A DNA stretch of 64,000 bases from Atopsyche davidsoni (taxonomy: Eukaryota > Arthropoda > Insecta > Trichoptera > Hydrobiosidae). Below are positions 36,674-50,884 of this stretch, piece by piece. The notes beneath the pieces were generated by a model. It was not told where the DNA came from, did not search any database, and saw only the letters and a list, made by a program, of their open reading frames with translations. How positions within the stretch are numbered: position 1 is the first letter of the stretch; every line of letters begins with the position of its first letter. Location of the stretch: NCBI GenBank assembly GCA_022113835.1, contig JAILWY010000016.1, positions 9,889,501-9,953,500 on the forward strand, given 5' to 3'. The position numbers and the translations under genes are program-made.

Positions 36674-39600
36674 TTATTTTTTTCTGAACTTTTTTGTATT
36701 AGCAGGTTGTCTCACTACTTTTTTGAAGTGATACTTATCATTTCTCATATTATTTTGTATTCTTTTCTTCACTACCGATTTCAACTCTTCACGAGATTTT
36801 TCAGATCGTGGTTTCGCATTTAAAAAGAATTCTAGCCCTTCTGCAACAAGAGAAAGCAGATTCATTATTTATATTGGGAAAGTAAAAATCTCTGTTGGAG
36901 ATAGTTATTATTTTTTTAAATTATAGTAACTTACCCCTGAATCTTTCATCTTTTGATGAAAAAAATAAATTTTCTGCAAGGATAAGTGGTTTTACTTCAA
37001 TTTTTGCACCGGGTAAAAATGGTTGTTGCGTTTCCTCTTTTGTTGATTTATCGTTTTTAGAATCGTCCTCAGAATCTGAAGAATCGTAGAAGAAGGGATT
37101 CTTGTCCTTCGAATCTAGAGGGTTCTTTTTAGTTTTTGCTATTTTTTGTGATTTGTATTCATCTTTATCGTTAATGTTTCCTTTAAATCATACACAATAA
37201 ATAACCAATTTAGTGAAAGAATTTTTAAATGTTCATTTTAGAATAAGTATTAATGGCAGAAAGATAAATAATTCATAATATATTTCTTTAAATAACCAAC
37301 TACCTTTGACTTCTTCGTTTCCAAACATACTCAATAAGCTAAATGGTTTCGCATCTTCCTTGAAAATGTTTAAAGATTCGTTGACGTTGTAGTATCTGTC
37401 TTTAGAGACCTCAGGTGCCGGTTTTTCTTCCACTTTAGTTTGTTCACTAAGCGCCAAGAGTCTCTCTTTTTGTCGTTCTTTTTTGGATTTTTTAGGCACG
37501 ACTTCAGCTTCGGCAGTCTTATTCATAAACTTATCATGATCAGGTCTTGAAGGGTCGTATCGTAACATAGTTTTTTTTGGAGGCCTAAAAGCAATTTTCA
37601 TGTTCATAAAACGATACTTTTATTGAATATTTTGTGGAACATTTTTAAAAATATGCACTTACAGTTTTTTTCCCGTTGGATCTTCATTGTTAGCCATAGA
37701 TAGTTTTGACCTGTGGACAGTTGTCCCGAGAATTCCTTCAAGAATTTCAAATTGCCTATTTTTTTCGTCATCTTCTGCCCCTTCAATCTCATCATCAGCA
37801 TTCTCAGTTACTTTTTCAGCAGCATTATCATTCTCATCATCAAGAAATCTTTTATCTAGCACAAATCTTTTGTCTGATTTGTACCGAGCTTGTAATTCTA
37901 ACAACTGAAAAGTATTTCAAAATAAAGATATTTTCGGACATCACTAAATTCTCACAGCAAGTAAAACTCTTAATTTTTTTTATTTGTCAATAACTTATCA
38001 AATTTACTTTTAACATTATAAAAAATGGATCTTCACAAATCGAATGCCTTGTCCCTCAACAAAACTTATCAAATTATAATTTTTTTCAAATATAAATAAA
38101 TTCTTTGGAATTTTTTGCTGTTTTAATTTATTTACCTTCTGACCTGCTTCACCTTGAAATTGCTCTTTTATATCAAAATTTATTCCATCATCTTCACTAT
38201 CTGATGCTTCATTAAACAATGCATTTTTAGCCATTTTGGCATTTGGTTGTTTTTCTGGAAGAACGTTTCCATTTGCTTTACGTTTGTTAGCAAATTTCTT
38301 TGACTCACTATCATGAACTGCACTGCCATCATCGCCAAAAACTATTTTTTTATTTAACTTTTTATCCTGGAATTTTCACAACATTTTAATAGAATCATAC
38401 TGGTATTCAGGTATATGTATGTAATATTTTGATGTGAGCTTACAACAGCTGAGAGGGCATTTTTGATGAGTGATTTTTTTTCATTATAAGAAGATCTCAT
38501 ACTCTGCATAGACTTCAGTCTTCTCTCATCGGCAGCTGTTAATTTAGCAGGTGGCTTAGTGATTTTTGAATCTGATGTTATGAGTGGTACACCTCCATTC
38601 ACAGACTTGATGATAAGTTTCTAAAAATTCAGGAAAATATTTAACTTTACAATAATATAATATTCAAAGCTACATCATTTCAGAGTTCTGATTTTGCTTT
38701 TGGTAGCATAGTCGAAACATTGGACATATATTAATAGTTCAAAGAAGTTATTATAAAACTTATAAAAGTCAATTAATATTAACAATACTTACTTTGCTGG
38801 CAGTAAATGCCTTTGATCTATTATTTATAATTACTAATGATGAGTCCGGTTCATCAAAATCATTTTTAGAAATGTTTTTATTTTCAGATGCCTTCGTTGT
38901 TGATTCAAATGGAAGTTCTGCGTTTTCTTCCATTGGTGTAAAGCTGTTATAACCATTTCTGTCATTGTAATCATTAATTGAAGGTCTTTGAGTAATTTTC
39001 ACTTTAGGAACCTCAATATTGATTACTGGTTTCTTAATATTGATTGGTAGATTATTGAAAGATGGAGATTGATTCTAAAATACAAACATTTATATTTACT
39101 CAACAATATAATTTATCAACTCAAATATATATATATATTTAAAAAAATGTTATGAAACCTGATTCAATTTCTTTTTTTCTTCCTCGGCTCTTTCCCTTTT
39201 GAGTTTTTCCATAAAACTTTCCCTAGCTACAGAAACTTTCAAAAAACATCCCTTCCACTCCTGCGCAGTAAACTCGTCTATGCCTAAAAACATAAATCGT
39301 GAATTAAAACTCACAATACATTGGGTGAATTATGATAAGATGGTTGGAAGTGGACAGAGGAAATACATAAAGGGTAGCAATTTGAAGTCAGCAGTAGATG
39401 TGCAATTTAGTGTTATTCGTAACTATGCATATAAATTAAACATTACAGTTAATGAGATACGTCGATAAGCAACCAGAAAAATCAAAACAAACAACTCAAG
39501 AAAATTATATTATTTTAATTAAGTACTCACATTTGTTTATATTCTGAATGTCAGATTCCATCGAAACAAAAGCAAATGTGCTAGAAGGGCCATCGTCGAC

Positions 39601-39723
39601 ACTTTTCTTCTCCTTAACTTCCACATGCTTGACATTACCGTAGAAAGAAAACTCTTTTGAAAGTTCTGACTCACTGGTACCAGCAGGAAGATTTCCAATA
39701 AAGAGTCTTGTTTGTTCAGGCAT
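36674..39723 (-). CDS. NOL8: Nucleolar protein 8-like, RRM protein
   Basis: A nucleolar RNA-binding protein; NOL8 is linked to ribosome assembly and pre-rRNA processing in other animals. Exons: 39723-39531, 39283-39159, 39074-38793, 38620-38444, 38366-38136, 37904-37663, 37584-37304, 37180-36935, 36840-36674, in phase, 647 aa. The start ATG gives MPEQTRLFIGNLP; an upstream GTG in frame is not used. Residues 1-80 form an RRM with RNP2 (LFIGNL) and RNP1-like (STFAFVSM) strands, followed by the W-K-G strand and the ESFMEKLKRERAEEE helix typical of NOL8. The middle is acidic and low complexity (IVFGDDG, NEASDSEDDG). The end has MLRYDPSRPDHDKF, YYNVNESLNIF, FSLLSMFG and a SSKDERFR motif, matching the C-terminal layout of NOL8. 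The last residues are Lys/Arg-rich, fitting nucleolar retention. It lies upstream of HAUS3 on the same strand, with about 1.1 kb between them. Confidence 0.82.
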
Positions 39724-42683
39724 TTTTGACACCCAATTACTGAAAATGTAAAATATGAGTATAAATATTTATAACCTACAAATATAATGTATAGGCTTAA
39801 TAACTAGTTACGGTGATAAATAAGAAATATATTTTCTATAGAAAGGTATGATTTACCAAAATATTTTTATTTTAACGTATATTATGTCATATTACTACTG
39901 ATTTTACTTAATAGTCAACATTTAACCAGTTACGATTTGACAGAAAGCAAATCGCATGTCCACACGAATACAAAACCATAGATTCAAAACGCACGTGGGA
40001 TGTTTATCCTTAAAATGAAAAATCTATACTAATAATTGAAACAAATAACGCATTCAAATGCGAATATTTTTACTAAATTATAAAATTATACAGATTTACA
40101 TGTGAAAAAAAATAGTTACCATAACAACATTCTTTATTCATTTATAATCTGTCTGGGTATAAAATATACCAAATTTTGAATAATAAAGTATATTTTTCAT
40201 TTGTAATTCATAATTTGATTTATAAAAAAAAATATTTTTAATTTGATTATGTGAGTAATTTTGTAAATTATCTAATTTAAAATATTCTGATTTATCAGAC
40301 AGTAACTTTTACAACTACTACAGTACATTAAACATATTTTTTTAAATACGTAATAAAATAAATTAAAACCTTAATCGTTTGATCTATAATGGCTTAAATT
40401 ATAATGATTATTATATTTGCGCTATTATTGACAGTACAAATAATAAAATTAATATCAGTCTTCACCATTTATAGGTCGATGTTTTGTCATATTTCTTTTA
40501 TTGTCTCTGATCAATTCAACGGCATTTGTAAAAAACATTTTTAGTGTTGGCAGTACTGTAAAAAGTCAGAATAGCGTTTTGGATAAACTTGCGTCGTGGA
40601 CCGCCACTCCCGCAATTCTGATAAATAACCGGACACCGGGTAAATATAAACACTTCCCACGCATTATTCATTGCAATCCTTTAATAAATCTTCTATGTAC
40701 CTGATCGACCTAATTAATTTAACGTTCTATAATGAGCTGTGTTGGTTTTAATAATGGCAGCATAATGTCAAATATTTGCTACTCGCCTATTTTTAGCAAT
40801 GTTTTGCCGGTTGCACTGGAGTTATTATTCCCGTTTCGGTCTAGTATCTGTTTTTAGGTGCACTTTTTACTGTAATAACCGTCCGCCGGTGCGTCGGCCT
40901 ATATTTAGTCACGGCTTTCTTTTCGTACTATTTTGAATTCTTGCACTAAATCTGTATACATTTTCTCAACTGCCATGTATCTCTGCAGTTAGTCACCCGT
41001 CAAAGGAGTCGTAAATTTACATTGAATCATCTTTAATCAGTCAAGATTATCTCAATTTTAAATTTGATTGATTATTTTGCTATATCAAAAGAAGCACTAG
41101 CTATCTAATCAAATATTGGCTGACAATTTGTGCTAATTACAATCCATATTCGTAACACATGACTGATTTCTGAATCCATAAAGAAATACCCATAATTATA
41201 AATGAAATGTCATTCAAAGATATTACTCGGACATTTCTTTAATTTTATTACAATATTTTTAATTCAGGTTTCGTATTTTTTTTACATACATATTGTTGTA
41301 ATGCTGTTCACATTTTTTTGGTTTCTCCATGTTATTTTGTTCTTATTGAAAAAAACTTGACACTAGTAATCACAGGTGATGCTCACCGATGACATCATTC
41401 AAAATATTTGTGTGGGTCACTGTAGAAAGTCCTACATAATATGATCATTTATGTCTTACTAATATTGCATAGTAATTAATATTTGCTGTCTAAAAAAAAT
41501 TTACTCATCATTTTAATTATAAATTTTCGAAAACCTATGTTCTTTTATTTTTTATTATTAATATTAAAAACCTAAAACAACTCATTTTAATTTTTGGAAA
41601 AAATATTCATTATTTTATATTAGCCTTTATTGCAATTCACAGATGTATTAAATTGCAGTATTTATCTCACAAGTATCAGTATCAGTGCATAAATAACGAG
41701 CTCTTTTCTAGCTGTTTATACAAAACCATTACAGTATAATTTATATTACTAGCTATTTTCACTTGTTTGCTTAGCAATTGACATATACCCGAAAAATCGA
41801 AATACTTAACTTAATAGGTTCTCAAATATTTTTCTTGTTTGATTTTGATTTGTAAAAACTCCATATCTATGTTAATAAACAATTCATAACCTCTTAGTAG
41901 AAGAAACATTAACTCGGTATACCCTCTATTGAATTTATAACAAGTTGGATTATGATCAAATTATGTTAAATTCTGTAAAACATCTGTAGAATTCATTCTG
42001 TAAAATTCTGGTTGAACATCTGGGTGAATCAATCAATGTTTTAAAGTCCTACGTAGCACTTGGTTCCACTCAAATATTTTATCAATTAAGTATATTTACC
42101 ATCCTAAAAAAGCATTAGACTAAATCAAAAAATTATGTTGACCTTTCGAGTGCCTTTACAAAAATGACTTTGTTGTCTACTACCATGCAATGGACATCCG
42201 ATCAGACTTGAAATGTTCAATCCTATCTGACTGCAAAGAGCAAATGAGTGGCTTCACTTCTAAGCATTACAACTATGTGAAAGCATCCTTCAAATACACC
42301 CCAGGCTTCCAAAGCCCTGGATTCTACTTGTCCCTGCACTGATTTTTGTTTTTTCAAACTTTCGTACCATTCATACTCAGTTAATTAGTTACCACTAATA
42401 AAAAGATATTACTCTAATAGTAAAGTATCAATTTTTTCAAACACCTTGAATTATTTGTAAAGAGGGTTAGTGAGATCAATCAAAAATAAATATTTGAATA
42501 TGTATTTTACTGAGCAATGACCTCATTAAACCACATTCTGCTTAGACCTGCCTAAGCAAGTGACTGCATAAAATGGCTAATGTTTAAAAATAAATTGAAT
42601 GCACTTCCCTCTCCATGACACTAATATTCTAACTAGGATGTAAATTTTATAAAATCTTAAGTTAGAGTTTTTTTTTCTTTCAG
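39724..42683. other. Intergenic region between divergent NOL8-like and EB1 genes
   Basis: The two genes point away from each other. 40,560-40,930 is GC-richer (for example GTGGACCGCCACTCCCGC and GTCCGCCGGTGCGTCGGCC) and is the best candidate for EB1's promoter and untranslated first exon, because the EB1 coding exon is preceded by a spliced 5' UTR acceptor at 42,681-42,683. No protein-coding exon is supported. Confidence 0.45.
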
Positions 42684-42710
42684 AATAAGTATTAAATAAG
42701 ACTTAGTAAA

Positions 42711-45700
42711 ATGGCTGTTAACGTTTACTCAACAAACGTAACCTCGGAGAACCTGTCGAGGCACGACATGTTGGCTTGGGTCAATGACTGTTTACAATCT
42801 AGTTTTTCAAAAATCGAAGAGCTTTGCACCGGGGCTGCTTACTGCCAATTTATGGACATGCTGTTCCCCGCCAGCGTACCAATGAAAAGGATCAAATTTA
42901 AAACAAACCTTGAACATGAATATATACAAAATTTTAAAATACTCCAAGCTTCGTTTAAGAGGATGAACGTCGATAAGGTCAGTAAATCACAGTTTATTTT
43001 AACTTCTGAAGCTGAGTAGTGCTCAATTGATTTCAAATAACTATATATAAATAATATTTACTAAATGTATTGTTTTTTTTTTAGTCGTTTGCACAAAACA
43101 TTATAAACAGTAAAAAAATTATATTTCATTCTATTTCACAAATGACTAATAATATTTTATGATTTTTAAATTTTCTTTTGAAACTAATATTTTATTCAAT
43201 CCGGCAACCATTTCGATGACCCAATTGAACCAAAAAACTTAAATTTTCTTTAAATATATTATATTTTAATATTATTTTTTATGGATTATTTGAAATCAGT
43301 TCTGTAAATTATAAATGGCTATAATGTCTGGTAATTAACAAAATATCCTTGTATGTCATGTGTAAGTTTTTATATTTTATTACTGTATTGTCCTTAACCT
43401 CATTGTCATTCAATAACTATTTGTTATTTATTGCTTATTATTCAAACTGTAATAAAACTTTTCTCGCTTGCTGCATTCAATGTGCAGTCAAGCGAGCACT
43501 ATTGATGCTCCACTTCCATGATTCTGTCATTTAAATTCTTGCCCAAGCTAATATCTACGGCGGATCTTGCCTGCTGGAAGTATACATTCAATTTCTCATA
43601 CGGGTAAAAGAATGCGTAACATTGAGTATATCTTGTGCTGTTAATGGATAACTGTGATTTAATAAATTCTAGTCTAAGCATAATATCTCCTGCTAATGAT
43701 GGGAATTGATGCGTAACTGCCTCGTCTAAAAGTCGGCTGGATTATTCATTTACATAACACGCTTTAATGATTTCAGTACTCACTCAGTCGAACCACTTAA
43801 TATTTTTATAGAGTAATATGATTCTTTAATCTGCTGTAAATATGTGTATTTAACATTTCTTGCGAAATGTTATCAAAATGAAGAGAAATCACAGTGATGA
43901 GGAAAAATGTTTGAAAGTAAACATTACTTTATTGCTCAGCAGTGGTGTCACATCAGTACTATACTAATTTATTGTTAGATTCAATGTCTTTCGTACTAGA
44001 TTGGTAAAATATAGTAATCTAATAAATTATTTGAAAAAATAGAGATGGGTAAGAAATAAAATCTTTTTTAAAAATATTTATTATTACCCTTAAAATGGCT
44101 CTGTTATCAATAAATATTTCTTTATATTAAAAATATTGAGAATAAAAGATAATGTACTGTAGACCTAATAATAAATTGTGATAATGGTAAGATATGAATC
44201 CAAGATGGATTCACTTGCTAATATTAAGTATTGAATTGCATGAGTCATTTATAAATTCCATGTAATAATGACACATTTGTCTTTTCTGCTTCCATTTGTG
44301 TCAGAAGTTTTAAATAGATTGTTCATGAAATCTTAATTCTCAGCACTGAATATAATTGGAATTTCTAAAATCTTTGATTTGATATCACATGCACGCAAAC
44401 ATAATGTTTCCAAGTAACACCCGCCTGACGGGGGGGCTTCGTTGCAGGTGATCCCGGTGGACAAGCTGATAAAGGGCCGTTTTCAGGACAACTTTGAATT
44501 TTTGCAGTGGTTTAAAAAGTTCTTTGATGCCAATTATGATGGCAGGGAGTACGACGGGTTGGAAGCGCGGGGGAACATCGCCATCGGGGCTGGGGCTACC
44601 GGGGCCGGGGACTGTCCCCTCGGCCTCGGGGCTCCCCTCCGCCACCCGCGCCCCGCTCTCCCCCACGCCGCTCCACGTACGACAACCAACTATCTCACTT
44701 GGGTGCTGTCTATTTTGTCTCGGCGGAAAAAACGTGTCGCTCTCCGTGTTTACTCTGTATCACTAAAATAATCACACCTTTTCCTTATTCAGTTTACACC
44801 TCATTGTAAAGTGTCATTGTGAAATGCATATAAGATCCATCGCAATTTTAGAACTAGTCTCATTCGAGATTAATTTCTTTAAGAAATTTTTTAATCATTC
44901 TATTTTAATCAAATAGACAATCGAGCATTTCCTTTAATCTAATCAATACTTTTGGATAATGTTGTATAGAATTTGTGCACTTGAATGTACTCATGTCGAC
45001 ATGGAGACTAAGAAACCACAATGTACAGATTACAGAAAAATGCAATAACCTTATAACAAACCACAAGTGTTGTTCAAGTAAACTGGACACTAAGAATGTC
45101 TAGTATGCAATAGCAATATTACTAGATTTATACGTTTAAAAAACAGTTGCCTTTTATTTTATGATTTTTCTTTATTGATGATTTTGACCCACTTATAGTG
45201 CACCTACTTGCTTAATGATCCGTAATGGAGATTGTTGAAGTATATTAAATTACCTAAGGCAAGTCAATGATTGTTGTGATTTCGGTTACTGGTGAATAAT
45301 AAACTGGTACAATACAAGATACAGTGAGACAACCGAGAGAGGCGCCCTTTTCGTTTCACTGGAGTTTCTTTTTCAGTTCTCTGGTAGCTAGTCAGCATGG
45401 GTAGTGAGCATCACCTTAACAACATTGCAACGTCACCCAGTCGCTTCTGTAGTTTCTATTTTCTTTAAGTTTTGTTTTGTTTCACGCATTCTGTAGATCG
45501 TGCCGATTGACAAATTGGTGAAGGGGCGGTTCCAGGATAATTTTGAGTTTTTGCAATGGTTCAAAAAGTTCTTCGATGCTAACTACGGCGGCAACGATTA
45601 CGACGCGCTGGGCCAGCGAGAGGGACTCCCGATGGGCCTCGGGGGCGCCGCGGCCCCGCGCTCCTCGGGCCTGGTTAAGAAGGCACTCCCCGTCTCCCCG

Positions 45701-48700
45701 CCCGCGCGCCAGCCCACGGCCGCGCCCAGACCCAACGCCAGTATAAACCTATTTACTTTTCTCATTACTTTCATAATAACAAGACAACATCAAAACTACT
45801 GCGCCACCTGGTGTCAGTAAGTCGTGGAAATAGAAAATGAAAGTGGATATTTCAATCTAAAACCAAATTTGCAAACTAGAAATTTGCAATCTAATCATAA
45901 AATCTAACAAATCCAATAATTATTATTTAATGATTAATATCTCAATGCATTGCATTGCAAAAGACTAAGAAAATATTTACATATGAATAGATAGGATTGT
46001 ATAGTATTCAATTGTGGAGTGGGCTGTTCTTACTTTGGGCCTGTGGCAGCAGCTAACAACCCCTCGACCTTGAATATGAAACAATAGTATCGAAATACAA
46101 GAGGTTCAGTGAGATCCATAATGTCTTCCTGTGGTCACTTATACTGATGAAATTGTATACCAGAGTGTTATTAGCATTCTGAGCAGTCTCCTGCATACAC
46201 AATATTTAAACAGCATTCTCCACGACTTACTCACAATCAGCGATCGTTTGTAGTGAGGTCTTGACGTTTCTATTGAACATTTGGTAGTAAAAGACATCTC
46301 GGCTAGTCACTTCTATATTTCAATCAAAATTAAAATCTGTGGTACTACCAAATGAGCAAAGATAAACTGTTTGTCCTATTAATATTATCCTCATTGTTGG
46401 CCGCATGCTTATTACATATTTGTATTTATGTATGTAATATCCAATTTACAATACGACGTCATATTTATGTATAAATTAATTATGTATTTTCTTAAGTACG
46501 TAATTTAATTTAAGTAGATTTTTATGTAAACTGTGAACTGTCAGTATGAATTTATATATTATAAGTTTATAAATGTTAACCGCATACAGTAAGGGTATGC
46601 AGTGTTCTGAAGGCAGGCATTGATTATATTTGTTGTTGGTGTATCTAAATAGAGTCACCTTTGTGTAACACTCAAAGTTCTAGTTCAGTCAGATTTGTAA
46701 TTACAAGGAAAACGTAAGGTACACAAATTTATTTTTGGGTGTATTCTAGATTTCCATAATTCTTGTTAGTGTTTGCATTGACAAATACTACAAGTTGTCC
46801 CATTAATTTTATCTTGTAATAAGAGATTTAAAAATATTAATTACAACACATAACGAATTGCAGACATGATCCAGTTTGAGGATTATGGTGTAGGGGCGGT
46901 ACTGCCATAGAAGCCCAAAGCCTCGGCTTGCCTTACTTTAATTATATTTCATCTTTTGTTTTTTTTTTTTAATTTAATTTTTTGTATACAAGTGAAGGAA
47001 TTATTTACATTTCAATGCACTTGCTGCTACAGGCCATTTATAGTATATTCCGGTATAATCAAATCAGAAACAAGTTATATTTTATTTATATAGCCCTTAA
47101 TATATTGCGTGCCCAAAACATGACACTGCTTGTAGAATTAATATGAATGTAAAATATTGATGATAGAGCAAGTCGGTGCCCATCGCGGGCTGCCAATTCG
47201 CCAGAGAAGATAATGATATACTTTTATAAATAAGTTTTTGTTAAATAATAATATATTAATTGTAAGTAATGATGAATGAATTTCAGGCGGCTTTCATATA
47301 TTTTTTTAACATCAATAACATTCCTGGAACTGTCACTAAATATGAATAATACAAATACTCATTTCATTCACTCCTTATTTATTCACTTTGCCTTATAATA
47401 TCGCATTAAAGTCAAACATATGGCTAAGATGTCAATATTAACTTGGGCTTGTTTATATCATACATTTCGTACTAAACTTAGCACGTTTATTTTTAGTTCA
47501 CGTGTACTGGGTATACGTATGCATAACTTGTATATTTATGTCTGTCACTGGTTTCATTTCCTTACACCTTCCTGTTGTATAGTCGAGCAAACACATTGCA
47601 TGCTAATATATAAAATATATATTTATAATTATAGTCATAAGTTCTTATGTATTTATAACATGGTATCCTTTATTATTATCTATAAGTAAATCACATACTA
47701 TCTATGTATTTTTATAGATTTTTATTTTAAATGATCAGTTATTGGATTATTTCAAATATAATTTTGCCATCACAGTAATTAATATAGATAATGAATCGTT
47801 TCAATGACTCAATAATGTGCTTCATAAATAATTATTATAAATTAACTGAAACGTGCATGTGGCACATTATGGGTGGGAGTTGTAAATTTGTATGTGCCCG
47901 TTTTTAAAATGATATAATTTATTTTTAAGTGTCTAAAGTTCAAGGACATACCAAGCCGGCGGCGAGGGTAGCACCACTCAACCGAGGAGGCGATGGCAAA
48001 ATGGATGAATTAACAAATCAGGTACCGATGCTAATTATATGCCCAACCCACGCAAGACTCACCTAACCAAACCTCCATTGTTGTATCTTATGTTAAAAAA
48101 AATATGGCATATTCGATGCAATGCTAATTTAGATCATTATCAATTTGTCAAGGTTTCCATTTGGCTGTCTTAAAAATGACGAATGCAAGCTTTGCTAGCC
48201 TTGTGTGTATGTATATTATATAATATCTCTATTTTGGTCTTTTATGGAAATGCAGTATATTCAATAATTATTAATTACATGATATAAATTATACTAGTAT
48301 GCACATAGAAAATTCTCAATGCGCAAAAAATAGCATTAGTCATTTAGCATATTAATATTATTACTCGGTAAATATAGAATGCGACTCCGTGTTGTATGGC
48401 AGCCTAAATAATTTTTGAACAATTAATAAAATTAATTGAAATGTGATTTTTTACCTGAAGCCTTTGGATATTATTTTGATTTTGTTATTTTGTGATAATA
48501 AACAGGAATTGAAATGTATTTTGTTTGCTTTCAGCTTCACGAAATGAAACTGACAGTTGAAGGTCTAGAAAAGGAGAGAGATTTTTATTTTGGAAAGTTA
48601 AGAGACATTGAAGTTTTATGTCAAGAAGCTGAGGAATCGCAGGGATCGGCTCTGGTCCAGAAAATACTTGAAATTCTCTACGCAACAGAGGTATTGTATA

Positions 48701-50165
48701 CATTTCCTTAATTTATAACCAAATTAATATCAGAATCATCAAAAAATATATTTCACAACTCAGTTATCTGGACCGTTGTGACGGTGCACCATGTCGTATG
48801 CAGTGCCGTTGTACCTTTATTTTCATCCTGTAATTTTTCAGGATGATAATCATTTTGAATCTGACGTAACAACTGATAATTTCATCTAATTTCCCGTTTT
48901 GTAAGTTTTTTTTAAACAATGTATAAGGGAACTTCAGGTTATGCACCGTTTGGACTATTTGTGTGTGTGTCTCTGGAAAATGAACAATCATTGCAATCTC
49001 ACTCGTAAACCTTTATATTGAAGCACATCGTATTAATCTAACATTAATTTTATATCGTTAAATTTTACTTTTAAGCAATATATCAATGGACAAAAAAATT
49101 ATATTGAAAGTATTATTTTATTTCCTTTCTCGAATAATGATCATCACGGTATCTCGTCTTTTGGCTTTGAAATTCTTTTTAGTTATAAGCTCTTTTTGCA
49201 GTATATTCAAAATATTTACTTCATAATTGTGTGCTACTACACAGATTAGGTTTATTTATGGTGTTGGCTAGTGAATATTTATTTGTTTTGAGCGTATTCA
49301 TAAATGCACTCGTCAATCTTATGTGATTTTCTGAAATATTCATTTAGCTTACTAGAAATAGGAAGACTCCTCCAATGTTTGTTTCTTTATAATATTGTCC
49401 TTGAAATGATGATAATATGTCATAACTCGCACATTTGGCACATGAATGTCTCATCACCAAATAACTAGTGCTTGTATTATATAGTGTGTCATGAAATGAC
49501 AGAACTTACCATGTATAAACGCTGTGTTAGCTTATCACTAAATGCCACAATTTATTCTTATTCGGCTTGAGAAATATTAATTTCACCAGTCTCCGAAATG
49601 CCCTCGGCCGTTGTACTAAGGTTTTTATGTTACCAGAATGTCTTGTTTACGGTTATAAGTTAACACAGTGTATATAATTTTAACATTAAATGCATTGATA
49701 GAATATTCTTACAAAACTATGACATATTAGTCTTGGGGATGATATTATACTTACCCGTATCACACATAACCCACTTGTACCTGTTCACAGTCTCCTTTTA
49801 GTATGGGATTAGATTCGTATATTTCCTTTCCTGTGTGATTGTATTATTTTTTTAATATTTGCCAGCAATTATTTGTAACCAACTTCAATTTTCATAAAAT
49901 ATTAAAAGCAGAAGAGTTTCTAACAAATAAGTTAATTAAAATAAAAGTATTTTAGGAAGATATTATTTGATAAATGTATGTAGTTATTGTCATTCACTGG
50001 TACTTCACGTATAGAAATAATATAATGGTAAATGGCTGTAGTTTGTGGAGTGGAGTGTTGAGTTGCGTGCGAGTAAGTTGTTTTGTTTGTATCCAGGATG
50101 GCTTCGCTCCCCCGGAGGAGTTAGACGGAGATGCTCCCCAAGCACACGACGAGGACGAGTATTAA
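42711..50165 (+). CDS. EB1: EB1 microtubule plus-end-binding protein
   Basis: Tracks growing microtubule plus ends and recruits partners. Exons: 42711-42977 (ATG; 5' UTR from 42,684), then either 44448-44676 or 45497-45740, then 47930-48021, 48535-48690 and 50097-50165. Predicted products are 270 aa and 275 aa, close to human EB1 (268 aa). Residues 1-89 and the alternative exon form the calponin-homology domain ([24 protein letters not shown], then [21 protein letters not shown]). A Gly/Pro-rich basic linker follows, then the EB homology coiled coil ([25 protein letters not shown]; the FYFGKLR signature binds SxIP partners) and an acidic tail ending DEDEY, the EEY/F-like motif read by CAP-Gly domains. 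The gene identity is firm. Confidence 0.96.
44448..44676 (+). CDS. EB1: EB1 alternative exon 2a
   Basis: Acceptor GTTGCAG, donor CCAC/GTACGA; starts in phase 0, ends in phase 1. It encodes [18 protein letters not shown], the end of the CH domain up to [13 protein letters not shown], then a Gly/Ala/Pro-rich linker with few lysines. It matches exon 2b almost residue for residue over the CH part but the linker is unrelated, so the basic charge next to the microtubule-binding domain differs between isoforms. Confidence 0.85.
45497..45740 (+). CDS. EB1: EB1 alternative exon 2b
   Basis: Acceptor TTCTGTAG, donor GCCA/GTATAA; same start and end phases as 2a. It encodes [18 protein letters not shown] to [14 protein letters not shown], then a linker that resembles the common EB1 linker ([16 protein letters not shown]). 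Including both 2a and 2b would shift the frame, because 2a ends in phase 1 and 2b begins in phase 0. This version looks like the canonical one. Confidence 0.88.
45741..47929 (+). other. EB1 intron
   Basis: AT-rich intron without a supported exon. Frames such as 47,420-47,689 are low-complexity and not bounded by splice sites in the right phase. Confidence 0.5.
48691..50096 (+). other. EB1 last intron
   Basis: AT-rich; no additional exon found. The acceptor before the last exon is TATCCAG at 50,090-50,096. Confidence 0.5.
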
Positions 50166-50857
50166 GTTTAAGCTATGGCGACACTACGCTTTCAGTATAA
50201 TTTGTCACATTCACCACAGAAGCTTATCTGCCCTAAAAGCGTATGTCCGAGTTCCCGAGTGCACTCTGGAGTCGGCGGATGTCGACTTCAATTGCAGCAT
50301 CGAACAATGGAGTGATGTGTGATCACGCGAGGATGGCACATTAACAGATATTATTTTATAGAATTTTGACCAAGCGGAATGGACTTTCCTTTGCACATTT
50401 CATGTGAGTTTTATTAGTAATTTAAATTTTACGGCATTAAGCAATTTTTATCTATGAATTGAAACATTTTGAAGAGTTATGTTAAATTTTTGTCGTTTTT
50501 ACGGACGCTCAATGTTTGTTCTCTATAACATTGTTATCCTACGGAAGTTACATGGCCTGTTTTGTCACGGTGTCTATCAATCTAGCTCTTCTGGAATATA
50601 TATATATAAAAATACAACATTTGTGGCTTGATTCTGTTACGAAGGCTAGGATGTCTCAAGCCAACGAGTCTAGTGCCAAGGACTCGAGTGAACTTTGCAT
50701 TTCGTGTATGTGATTAAGCTTTAAGACGGCTCCAATTCCATAAATAGACGTTGCTATATTCTCATGGATCTGTTTATCGCTAATAGAAAGTTGAAGAAAT
50801 TAAATCATATTTATACCGATTACGATCAGTTACTATGTAATTGTTAAACTTTTTATA

Positions 50858-50863
50858 AATAAA
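50858..50863 (+). terminator. Poly(A) signal of EB1
   Basis: AATAAA about 690 bases after the stop codon, implying a 3' UTR of about 0.7 kb. Further AATAAA words near 51,170 could give a longer form. Confidence 0.5.
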
Positions 50864-50884
50864 AGTAACATATTTAAATAAAAT

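Noticed and set aside
37687..37993. Plus-strand frames of 73 and 95 codons
   Set aside because: They are antisense shadows of the NOL8-like exon 37663-37904, which is Asp/Glu-rich and so Ser/Phe-rich in reverse.
39199..39468. Plus-strand 89-codon frame over the NOL8-like gene
   Set aside because: It overlaps exon 2 of the minus-strand gene, whose splice sites and family match are clear.
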